DNA from: a virus | Virus record (IMG/VR): IMGVR_UViG_3300042563_001656 | Location: 1-23,587 of that record | Length of the DNA: 23,587 nt | Strand: one strand, 5' to 3' | In this document: positions 1 through 6,933 of the stretch, piece by piece | How positions within the stretch are numbered: position 1 is the stretch's first letter | Layout of the letters: every line of letters starts with the position of its first letter | Notes under the pieces: model-generated | What the model was told of the DNA's origin: nothing | What the model saw: only the letters and a program-made list of their open reading frames with translations | The model's database searches: none | Program-made: the position numbers and the translations under genes

Positions 1-1
1 G

Positions 2-637
2 TTGAAAGAAATGTTTGGGAAATGGAAAATGGACGGCAGACCGTCTATTCAACACATGCCGAAATTGCAGGGATTCTTGATTGAAAAGAAATTACCACGG
101 TTAATTGAATTAATTGATGAATTTATCGACAATGATAGATCTATACTCATCTTCAGTTGTTATATTAAACCGTTACACGCATTGGCGCAACACTATGGTA
201 ATAAGGCGGCATTATTAACGGGTGAGATGAACAGAACGGCACGGCAAACCTCCATTGATAGATTGATTGCGGAAGAAGCAAAAGTTGGATTGTTTAGTTT
301 GCGGGCAGCAGGCATGGGTATTGACGGATTGCAGAAAGTGATTGATACCGTCGTGTTTACCGACATGGGCTGGTTGCCCGCCGAACATGAACAAGCGGAA
401 GACCGCACGCACCGTATCGGCCAAAAAGGACAAGTGCAAGTCTATTATATGATGTGCGAAGGGACGATTGACGAAAATATGCGGGATACCTTGAAAGAAA
501 AACAAGAAATTGCGGATATGATTGTCGATGGCGCATTAGTCACACCAGACCGTAGTAAATCCATGTTTAAAGAATTTGTAAAACGAATTAATATTGAATA
601 TCGGCAACAGTTTGAGACAAAAAGTATTGAAGAATGA
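2..637 (+). CDS. SNF2-family helicase, C-terminal part (5' truncated)
   Basis: This is the C-terminal RecA-like lobe of a superfamily 2 SWI2/SNF2-type ATPase, a DNA translocase likely used in phage replication, recombination or transcription. The reading frame is open to the left edge, so the TTG at 2 is not a real start. Counting from there, helicase motif IV is the LIFSCY region near residue 49, motif V is the AAGMGIDGL segment around 102-110, and motif VI is QAEDRTHRIGQ at 131-141, whose arginines are the expected arginine finger. The run after motif VI (VYYMMCEGTIDENM) is typical of SNF2 proteins such as RapA/HepA and differs from T4 UvsW. The N-terminal Walker lobe lies outside the window. 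It ends 47 nt before the virion module. The family is clear; the cellular role is not. Confidence 0.88.
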   Translation: MKEMFGKWKMDGRPSIQHMPKLQGFLIEKKLPRLIELIDEFIDNDRSILIFSCYIKPLHALAQHYGNKAALLTGEMNRTARQTSIDRLIAEEAKVGLFSLRAAGMGIDGLQKVIDTVVFTDMGWLPAEHEQAEDRTHRIGQKGQVQVYYMMCEGTIDENMRDTLKEKQEIADMIVDGALVTPDRSKSMFKEFVKRINIEYRQQFETKSIEE

Positions 638-641
638 TATG

Positions 642-650
642 TATATAAAG
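642..650 (+). promoter_or_regulatory. Possible late-type promoter box before virion module
   Basis: The short gap between the helicase and the gp26-like gene holds TATATAAAG, which resembles the T4 late promoter octamer TATAAATA but is not identical to it. It sits about 35 nt before the ATG at 685, and a good ribosome binding site (AAAGAGG, 671-677) lies between. In AT-rich DNA such a match arises easily by chance, so this is a weak call based on position. Confidence 0.25.
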
Positions 651-684
651 GACGAGAACCACCAACACATAAAGAGGCTATACA

Positions 685-1458
685 ATGGCAGACCAACCAG
701 TTACAGAAATAGTTGACGCTTTCCCCACAGAAACCATCGACCTTCCATCAAAGGGAGTGTTTTATCCAGAAGACAGTCCACTCCGTAGTGGACAAATTGA
801 ATTACGATATATGACGGCAAAACACGAAGATATTCTAACCTCGCAGAATTTAATTCAAAAGGGTGTAGTATTAGACCGATTGATTGACGCTTTAATTGCC
901 ACAAAGGGGGTGAAAGCGGCAGACTTGTTCTTAGGTGACTTAAATGCAGTAATGGTTGCCGCAAGAATTTTGGGATATGGCAAAGATTATGATGTGTCAT
1001 TAGAATGTCCGGCGTGTGGGTCTACCGTGGAACAAATAATAAACTTATCAGATCTTGAAACAGAAAATTCACCAGAAACAATAGAAAGCAGTGAGTTTAC
1101 ATTAGTCCTTCCATTATCAAAGGCAGAAATTACATTGAAGTTATTAACACGCGGCGATGAATTGGCAATTGATAAAGAATTAAAAGCACTGAAAAAAATC
1201 AGTTCTGATGTTGAATCGGAAAGCACTTCACGATTAAAGGCTATGATTAAATCAGTAAATGGTGATTCATCGAACGGAAAGATTTGGGCATTTGTGGATA
1301 GTTTATTAGTTAAAGATGCCCGATATCTTCGTGAACAGTATCGTACTAAAGTGCCTGATATTAATTTCAATGTCTCCGTGGATTGTAGCTGTGGAACTGA
1401 ACAAAAAGTGAGGTTGCCGATTGGCGTCAACTTCTTTTGGCCTGACGCCCGAGTATAA
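685..1458 (+). CDS. T4 gp26-like baseplate hub/assembly protein
   Basis: This 257-residue protein resembles the T4 gp26 family of baseplate proteins, which help assemble the central hub. Visible support is the N-terminal DLPSKGVFYPEDSPLRSG segment (residues 18-35), typical of this phage family, and the gene order leading into the tape measure. Two cysteine pairs, C108-x2-C111 (CPAC) and C234-x-C236, could form a zinc site. The start is supported by AAAGAGG 7 nt upstream. The C-terminus, reading FFWPDARV, overlaps the next ORF, which lies in the +1 frame. A run of four T's at 1435-1438 could allow a +1 ribosomal frameshift giving a product of about 313 residues. The name rests on family resemblance and order, so the exact T4 equivalent is uncertain. 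Confidence 0.62.
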   Translation: MADQPVTEIVDAFPTETIDLPSKGVFYPEDSPLRSGQIELRYMTAKHEDILTSQNLIQKGVVLDRLIDALIATKGVKAADLFLGDLNAVMVAARILGYGKDYDVSLECPACGSTVEQIINLSDLETENSPETIESSEFTLVLPLSKAEITLKLLTRGDELAIDKELKALKKISSDVESESTSRLKAMIKSVNGDSSNGKIWAFVDSLLVKDARYLREQYRTKVPDINFNVSVDCSCGTEQKVRLPIGVNFFWPDARV

Positions 1459-1627
1459 GGTTGATCTGTTACGAACCATAATGACTATTGCGCATTATTC
1501 AAAAGGAGCATTTAGTGTAATGGATTTATACCAAATGCCCGTCTATTTACGAAACTTCTATATTAAAGAATTTGGAAAATTGAAGGAAGAAGAAAGTAAA
1601 CAATTGAAAAAGGCAAGCAGACAATGA
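1421..1627 (+). CDS. Small baseplate-assembly protein or frameshift extension of gp26-like gene
   Basis: This ORF of at most 68 residues lies +1 relative to the gp26-like gene and overlaps its last 38 nt. It has no usable ATG near its beginning. The candidate start is TTG at 1421, with GAGG at 1410-1413 seven nt upstream. The alternative is that it is translated only as a C-terminal extension after a +1 slip on TTT-T (1435-1438). The sequence is alpha-helical and charged, with a recognisable core of hydrophobic and Met/Tyr residues (MTIAHYSKGAFSVMDLYQMP) and a lysine-rich end. Its place between gp26 and the tape measure matches T4 gene 51, but T4 gp51 is far larger, so I do not assign that name. 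The protein-coding nature looks solid; the mode of initiation is open. Confidence 0.6.
   Translation: MASTSFGLTPEYKVDLLRTIMTIAHYSKGAFSVMDLYQMPVYLRNFYIKEFGKLKEEESKQLKKASRQ
1435..1441 (+). promoter_or_regulatory. Candidate +1 ribosomal frameshift site
   Basis: In the gp26-like frame the codons are AAC TTC TTT TGG. The Phe tRNA on TTT (1435-1437) can shift one base forward and re-pair perfectly with TTT (1436-1438). Translation would then continue GGC CTG ACG into the 1421-1627 ORF. This is inferred from sequence only. A separate TTG start with its own ribosome binding site is a competing explanation. Confidence 0.35.
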
Positions 1628-1995
1628 TATTACTTCGACATCTTTTAGCAGAAAATGATAGAGCTTATAAAGGAATGAGCGTCTCTGGAAGTCCGTTGAT
1701 TACCTTAGTGGGTGATCGACGGGCCTTCAAAGGCATGGCTGTTTCTGGTACGCCGTTATATACTGTAGTAGGAAATAAACTATATGCGGGGATGTCAGTA
1801 TCAGGATCACCATTAGCAACATTAGTCGGTGACCTTATCTTTAAGGGAATGTCAGTATCGGGTGCGCCATTGGCACGATTAGAACGAACCAGATCATACA
1901 AAGGAATGGCAGTTTCAGGATCACCGCTTGTCACGGTCCCTAGTGGAAATGTTACCACGTTGTTTATTGCAACGTATCACGCTTTGGTTGAGTAA
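1624..1995 (+). CDS. Unknown protein of five 19-20 residue repeats
   Basis: I do not recognise this 123-residue protein. After a 14-residue leader (MILLRHLLAENDRA) it is made of five imperfect repeats built on Y/F-K-G-M-(S/A)-V-S-G-x-P-L-x-T-(L/V)-V-G. The conserved Gly of GM falls at residues 17, 37, 56, 75 and 94, so the period is 19-20. Each unit alternates small, Gly and beta-branched residues with a conserved SGxPL turn, which would suit a beta-solenoid or stacked hairpins. The C-terminus (TTLFIATYHALVE) is not repetitive. The start ATG overlaps the preceding stop as ATGA, so it is probably translationally coupled. Lying between baseplate-assembly and tape-measure genes, it is probably a tail or baseplate component or chaperone, but no function can be read from the sequence. 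Confidence 0.75.
   Translation: MILLRHLLAENDRAYKGMSVSGSPLITLVGDRRAFKGMAVSGTPLYTVVGNKLYAGMSVSGSPLATLVGDLIFKGMSVSGAPLARLERTRSYKGMAVSGSPLVTVPSGNVTTLFIATYHALVE
1666..1950 (+). repeat. Five in-frame tandem repeats (about 57-60 nt each)
   Basis: These are the DNA units encoding the GMSVSGSPL-type repeats of the unknown protein above. The nucleotide copies have diverged at many synonymous positions while the protein pattern is kept. That points to old duplications under protein-level selection rather than a recent expansion. Confidence 0.8.
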
Positions 1996-1999
1996 GTAA

Positions 2000-4969
2000 A
2001 TGGCGCCAACAAGCCGACTAGAAAGAGAAGCAGAAGATTTAGCAAACGAATATCATAACGCTAGTGTTGCTGCTAGAAGTGCTATGGCATCGCAAAATAG
2101 ATTGACACAAATCTTATCTAAACACGCAAATGTAACAGTTGCTAGTATTGCGTCTATGGTGCAAGATATTGCAAATGCAAAAACAAATACTGCACTTAAG
2201 AAGCAAGAGATAGAAGTAACCCGAGCACAGATATCCGCTGCAAGACGGAAAAATCAAATGGATTTGCGCGCATTACAATCTGCGGCAGTCGATTTAAATA
2301 ACAATAGAACTAGAATAGACCAGCTTACTGCACTTGGTGCAGCACGTACTGCGGCAGATAGTGCAGAATTAGCCAGTAGAAGTGCAGCCTATGATGGTTT
2401 ACTAGAGGCAACAAGAGACACGGCAGACGCCGAGCGTAGAAGTAAAAATAAAATTGATACTCTTAGTACTACAATGGGTGTAAAAACCTCAGAGTTAAGA
2501 AATATAAAGTTAACTGCGCTGGCAACAACAGTAAATTCTGTTAATACAGAAATGCAAAAGTTGGTGGGTGCTATCAACAAAACCCAAGAACAGTTTGGAT
2601 TAGCAGCAGGACAAGCGGCAAATCTTAAAGTAGACAATATCGTATCAAGTTTTAATAGCTATGTAGAATCAGCAAAATCTTTATTCAGTGGAAAACCAGA
2701 GTTTGGTGTTTCCGCCGAAATGATTGAAGGTGCACAAGCTGCATATCAAAATGAATTTGGTGGTATATTAACGACTGGCGCTGCCAAAGATTTAGCAATG
2801 CAAGCACGTACAATGGGTGTTACCGCGGAACAATTAACAAAAGCTCGTCGTGTATTCACGGCGCAGTCGTTAGGTAACGTTGCAGAAGCAAAAAAATCAC
2901 AAGATAAATTTATTGCAGAATTTGCGAAGAAAGGATTAACGTCAAAGGACGCAATGCAGGCTATCTCGCAATATTCAGAATTATTAGCACGCAATGGCAC
3001 ACGATTTGCACAGTCATTTACCCGCGCAGCCGCCGATGCAAAGAAAATTGGAATTGACTTAAGTAAAGTTAGTCAGTTCGGTGACAATCTTATCAATGAT
3101 TTTGAGGGATTCTTAGAAGGTCAAGCTGGGCTTGGAGCAATGGGATTCAACCTTGACTCAAATAGATTGGCACAGATTTCCGAAACGGGAAGTGATGCGG
3201 ATTTATTTAATGAACTACGGTCGCAACTGGCCAGCACGGGTAAAGATATCACCAAACTTCGTAGATCAGAACGACTTGAATTAGAATCGGCGTTTGGTAT
3301 GAGTATCAGTGAAATGCAAAAATTAGCAGGTGAAACACCCACGGGTGACACAAAAAGTCCTGAAGACTTGCAAGTAGAGGCAAATGGATTATTAAATAGA
3401 CTTGCTGTGGGCATAGATTTACTGACCAAATCATTGGGTGGTATTACAAACGTTTTATTAACAGCAATTGGAATTAACACCTTTGCTACTGCATTCGCAA
3501 CTGGAGGTATGGCGGGCACATTACTTCCTATTGCCGCAGGAATTGCTACAATTGCGGCATTTACAACGATTGCTTCTAGTGAAATTAATAAAGGAAAAGC
3601 TTTATATAGATCAGGAGAAAAGGGAGTAGGTATAACTGTGGGGACCCTTGGAGGGGGATTGATGGGAGGGATTGCCGCCGCTGCAGCATTGGCAATAGCC
3701 GGGATTATTACTGGTCTGACCGGCGGTGCAGCACTACCTATTATTGCTGCGCTAGCCCCAGTTGTTATGAGCGGCTCTATTTTAGCAGGCGGAGCATATG
3801 GCGGTTATAGTACTACGAAAGGCGACGATGTAATTTCACAGACCGGCTATGGCAAACGTTCTCTAATAACACCATCGGGTGTGATTGCATTAAACAATAA
3901 AGATAATATCATTGCGTATGCAGATGACTTAGATGGCACGAAAAAACTACCATATGGATCTATTGCAAAGAAAGCCGTTGAAAAATACGAACAACTTGAT
4001 GTATTTAAAAAACAAGTAAATGACACATTTGCTCAATTAATTTCGCCGTCTGGCGGATTTGGTCAAATTTCAAAATTCCTTAATAAAGATTTAGGAGCCG
4101 TAGCCACTAATAAAGTGATGAGTGGAAAAGTTGGAGGTGCAATCGCCAAGGCACAAGAACTCAATGCAGGTGGCACTGGTGGCTTACTTTCCATGGCGCA
4201 AGGCAAGTTAAGTGGATTATTTGGCGGTAAGGCCGGCGGGCCAATGTCTAGTATAAGCAATCTATTCACCGGCGGCGGATCAACGACCAGTAATTTAATG
4301 GGTATGGCAACTAAGATTCCTGGCCTTGGTGGATTACTCGGAAAAGCTACTGGGTTGTTGAGCGGTGGCGGATCAACGACCAGTAATTTAATGGGTATGG
4401 CAACTAAGATTCCTGGCCTTGGTGGATTACTCGGAAAAGCTACTGGGTTGTTGAGCGGCGGCGGATTAAAAGGAATTGCTGGCGGCTTACTTGGGAAAGT
4501 TGGATTGGGTAGTCTTGGCGGTAGTTTATTGGGTGGACCAATGGGATTGGCAGGTTCCTTGGCAGCACCATTACTTGAGAAAATTCCCTTCGTCGGTGGT
4601 GCTCTTGCGTCAATTGCAGGTGGACCTGGTAAGTTGATGGGCAGTGCATTAGGTAAAATTGGTGGATTATTTGGAAAGAAGAAGGCCCCCGCAGTTTCTG
4701 CAATGGGCGCAATGATGCCTGAAATGGGGAACGTGATGTCGATGCTTCCATTCCTTTCTGGAACACAATCTACGGGAGCACAAGGCACTGCACAACCGCA
4801 GGCACCCATCTCAGTGGATACTGCGGGTATAGAAAAACAACTGAATAATTTCATCAACGCACTACAGAATATACAGATTCACATGGACGGAGCAAAGGTT
4901 GGAAACGTATTAGTTAATAGTAATGACGCCGCATCATCAATCGGTGTGTTCCGTGAACAGTCCCGTTAA
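2000..4969 (+). CDS. Tail tape measure protein
   Basis: This 989-residue protein sets tail length and is expected inside the tail tube, from which it is ejected on infection. The N-terminal 200 residues are rich in Ala, Gln, Lys and Glu and look largely coiled-coil. Residues about 480-603 form a long hydrophobic, Gly/Ala-rich region with several potential membrane-spanning segments, as is usual for tape measures. The C-terminal third is Gly/Leu/Lys-rich with an exact 31-residue tandem duplication (about 758-819), followed by a more conserved end (IHMDGAKVGNVLV). It starts at an ATG 4 nt after the previous stop with only a weak ribosome binding site. It is much longer than T4 gp29 (about 590 residues), which would predict a longer tail. 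It sits between hub-assembly and tube-cap genes as expected. The call rests on size, composition and order. Confidence 0.82.
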   Translation: MAPTSRLEREAEDLANEYHNASVAARSAMASQNRLTQILSKHANVTVASIASMVQDIANAKTNTALKKQEIEVTRAQISAARRKNQMDLRALQSAAVDLNNNRTRIDQLTALGAARTAADSAELASRSAAYDGLLEATRDTADAERRSKNKIDTLSTTMGVKTSELRNIKLTALATTVNSVNTEMQKLVGAINKTQEQFGLAAGQAANLKVDNIVSSFNSYVESAKSLFSGKPEFGVSAEMIEGAQAAYQNEFGGILTTGAAKDLAMQARTMGVTAEQLTKARRVFTAQSLGNVAEAKKSQDKFIAEFAKKGLTSKDAMQAISQYSELLARNGTRFAQSFTRAAADAKKIGIDLSKVSQFGDNLINDFEGFLEGQAGLGAMGFNLDSNRLAQISETGSDADLFNELRSQLASTGKDITKLRRSERLELESAFGMSISEMQKLAGETPTGDTKSPEDLQVEANGLLNRLAVGIDLLTKSLGGITNVLLTAIGINTFATAFATGGMAGTLLPIAAGIATIAAFTTIASSEINKGKALYRSGEKGVGITVGTLGGGLMGGIAAAAALAIAGIITGLTGGAALPIIAALAPVVMSGSILAGGAYGGYSTTKGDDVISQTGYGKRSLITPSGVIALNNKDNIIAYADDLDGTKKLPYGSIAKKAVEKYEQLDVFKKQVNDTFAQLISPSGGFGQISKFLNKDLGAVATNKVMSGKVGGAIAKAQELNAGGTGGLLSMAQGKLSGLFGGKAGGPMSSISNLFTGGGSTTSNLMGMATKIPGLGGLLGKATGLLSGGGSTTSNLMGMATKIPGLGGLLGKATGLLSGGGLKGIAGGLLGKVGLGSLGGSLLGGPMGLAGSLAAPLLEKIPFVGGALASIAGGPGKLMGSALGKIGGLFGKKKAPAVSAMGAMMPEMGNVMSMLPFLSGTQSTGAQGTAQPQAPISVDTAGIEKQLNNFINALQNIQIHMDGAKVGNVLVNSNDAASSIGVFREQSR
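4271..4456 (+). repeat. 93-bp in-frame tandem duplication in tape measure gene
   Basis: Copies at 4271-4363 and 4364-4456 encode the same 31 residues (GGGSTTSNLMGMATKIPG and onward). I can see only one nucleotide difference between them, a silent C/T at 4273 versus 4366. A third, partial unit start (GGCGGCGGATTA) follows at 4457. Near identity indicates a very recent duplication or ongoing homogenisation. Confidence 0.95.
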
Positions 4970-4989
4970 ACTTTGTATGAGAAATACAC

Positions 4990-6660
4990 ATGGCATTTAA
5001 AAACTTAGAAAGTCGGTTTAACGAAAACGTCAATAAATTATATGCAGGCGCTACATTAAAGTTTGATAATGGCGTGGCTAGTAATGGGAAGGCAGATGCG
5101 CCATTAATTGTACGTAAACCAGGCGAAAACCAAGTTGGGATTAAACTTGAAGGACGTAGTTTACCCGTGGTGAGTGCCGCACAAGACCTAAAACGATTAA
5201 CGTTATTTCAATTAAGTCGTCCGGGATTATTATTTCTGGCCAAACAACAATTGTTACAAACGGGTAATACATTTGAGTTTACAAGAGCACTAAATCCAGC
5301 ATTCGTGGTTGCAAACACAGTGCCGTTTTTACACGTTAAAAGAAACTTACGGCCATTAAATGAATTGTTCGGAAAAACCGATACATCATATACAAACGTT
5401 AAAAGTATGGGGCAACTGCAAATTAGTACTTATAATAAGTTTAAATCAACAGCCGCGCCAGTATTTGGAGAAATTAAGTTCAATAGACCTGGCGTTGGAA
5501 AAGCTTTAACCAGTAGATTGTTGGGTCCACTTAATGCATTAAAAGATACTGCGTTGGGTGCAATTTCTGCGTTCACTCCAAATCAAAAAAGAAACATTGG
5601 CGAATTAATAGATAAGTGGGGCATAGAAAGTTGGAAGGTTAGTAGACCGGAATTATTCAAATATATTCCGGGTATACAAGAACAACTGAGTAATTATACA
5701 AAAAACTCCCAGTTATTATCAGGCATCGAACGATTGAAACCTAGGCCCATAGTAAGGCCCATAGAAAGTACAGTCCCACAACCTATACTTGCAGATTATG
5801 AGGGCATAGCATTCATTAGATATTTTTCTGCGGGAAATGTAGGACTCAGCACTTTGAATGCTTCGGAAATAGCAGGTGGACAAAGTAACATGCAAGAAAA
5901 ACTAACAATTTTCAAGAATGGCCCACAGAAAGGTAAAAAACTTTCGTATATAAAAGATGACGCAAACTTACCAGCAAAACCACCAGTAGATAAAAATTCT
6001 AAACCTGCATATAGATCAATCAATAGTAACTTTGATGATCCCATCGTAGTATCGTTTGCAATGGGTACGGATAGCCCAGTTCGGTTTCGGGCATTTATCA
6101 AGGATTTACAACAATCAGCAACGCCGGAGTATAAATCATACCAATACATTGGTCGCATGGAAAAATTTGTTAATTATGTTGGGGTGCAACGAGAGATTTC
6201 CTTTAAACTAGGAATTATTGCATTTTCTAAAGATGAGTTAGATGGGTGTTGGGCGCGCATCAATTACTTGACAGGATTGGTATTCCCATATGGATTTAAT
6301 CGTGGAATTTTCCAACCGAACATTGTACGGTTGACTATGGGAGATGTATACACAGAACAACCCGGATATGTTACTTCATTGAACACCAATTTTAATGAGT
6401 TGGGAGAGTCGTGGGAAATTGATGATGGCCGACAAGTTCCAATTGCTGCACAGATGGATATTAAATTTACCATAATTGAAAAAACGTCCAAGGTTGCCGA
6501 TTCACCGTTTTATGGTATCACCGAAAAAATATTTGAAGTTCCCTATCTTCCTAAAGAAATGGCTCCACGACAGCTCACCGCGCTCACGCAAACGGTGGAA
6601 AATAGAAAACCGCCAGTAATATCCAGTGCAAATATTAAATTACCAACCTCGGGTCGATAA
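4990..6660 (+). CDS. Baseplate tail-tube cap/initiator protein (gp48/gp54-like)
   Basis: This 556-residue structural protein's C-terminal half, roughly residues 350-520, has the pattern of T4 gp48/gp54 and related baseplate tube proteins. It shows an AMGTDSPVRFRAFIKDL strand-rich section, a YIGRMEKFVNYVGVQREISF section, LTGLVFPYG, then PNIVRLTMGDVYTEQPGYV and a final WEIDDGRQVPIAAQMDIKF. In T4 these proteins sit on the hub and nucleate tube polymerisation. The N-terminal half carries no motif I can name. The ATG follows the tape measure by 20 nt with a weak purine-rich ribosome binding site. It is followed at 3 nt spacing by the gp53-like gene, which matches the baseplate gene grouping. I cannot tell from sequence whether it corresponds to gp48 or gp54. 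Confidence 0.6.
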   Translation: MAFKNLESRFNENVNKLYAGATLKFDNGVASNGKADAPLIVRKPGENQVGIKLEGRSLPVVSAAQDLKRLTLFQLSRPGLLFLAKQQLLQTGNTFEFTRALNPAFVVANTVPFLHVKRNLRPLNELFGKTDTSYTNVKSMGQLQISTYNKFKSTAAPVFGEIKFNRPGVGKALTSRLLGPLNALKDTALGAISAFTPNQKRNIGELIDKWGIESWKVSRPELFKYIPGIQEQLSNYTKNSQLLSGIERLKPRPIVRPIESTVPQPILADYEGIAFIRYFSAGNVGLSTLNASEIAGGQSNMQEKLTIFKNGPQKGKKLSYIKDDANLPAKPPVDKNSKPAYRSINSNFDDPIVVSFAMGTDSPVRFRAFIKDLQQSATPEYKSYQYIGRMEKFVNYVGVQREISFKLGIIAFSKDELDGCWARINYLTGLVFPYGFNRGIFQPNIVRLTMGDVYTEQPGYVTSLNTNFNELGESWEIDDGRQVPIAAQMDIKFTIIEKTSKVADSPFYGITEKIFEVPYLPKEMAPRQLTALTQTVENRKPPVISSANIKLPTSGR

Positions 6661-6663
6661 CTT

Positions 6664-6927
6664 ATGCCACGCTATCAAAATAATATAACTATAAAAAAGA
6701 CAGAAGAAGGTGTGCGATATTATACATCTGCAATTCCGGCCGACCCTTTAGAAGAACAGATTGAATATAATTATAAAGCACGAATGGGTGATCGTTGGGA
6801 TACTATTGCCTACAAATATTTGGGGTCTGCCGCATTGTGGTATGTTGTTGCAAATGCGAATAATGGATTGAACGGCTCTATATTTATTAAGCCGGGAACA
6901 ATTGTCACGATACCTCAAAACTATTAA
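6664..6927 (+). CDS. LysM-like baseplate wedge protein (gp53-like)
   Basis: This is a small 87-residue protein whose second half (residues about 38-86) reads as a LysM-type fold. It has a GDRWDTIAYKYLGSAALW segment, then a helix with the Asn-rich turn ANANNGLNG, then IKPGTIVTIP. T4 gp53 and Mu protein X-type tail proteins use such a domain as a structural clamp rather than for peptidoglycan binding. The gene lies 3 nt after the tube-cap gene and 6 nt before the hub gene, with no obvious ribosome binding site, so coupled translation is likely. Family assignment is good; equivalence to gp53 is inferred from size and position. Confidence 0.68.
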   Translation: MPRYQNNITIKKTEEGVRYYTSAIPADPLEEQIEYNYKARMGDRWDTIAYKYLGSAALWYVVANANNGLNGSIFIKPGTIVTIPQNY

Positions 6928-6933
6928 AATACT

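Noticed and set aside
1666-1950. CRISPR-like array
   Set aside because: The repeats are in-frame, imperfect at the DNA level and contiguous, with no unique spacers of constant length.
4063-4857. 264-residue minus-strand ORF rich in Pro, Asn and Leu
   Set aside because: It is the antisense shadow of the Gly/Leu-rich tape measure repeats, has no family features and lacks a ribosome binding site.
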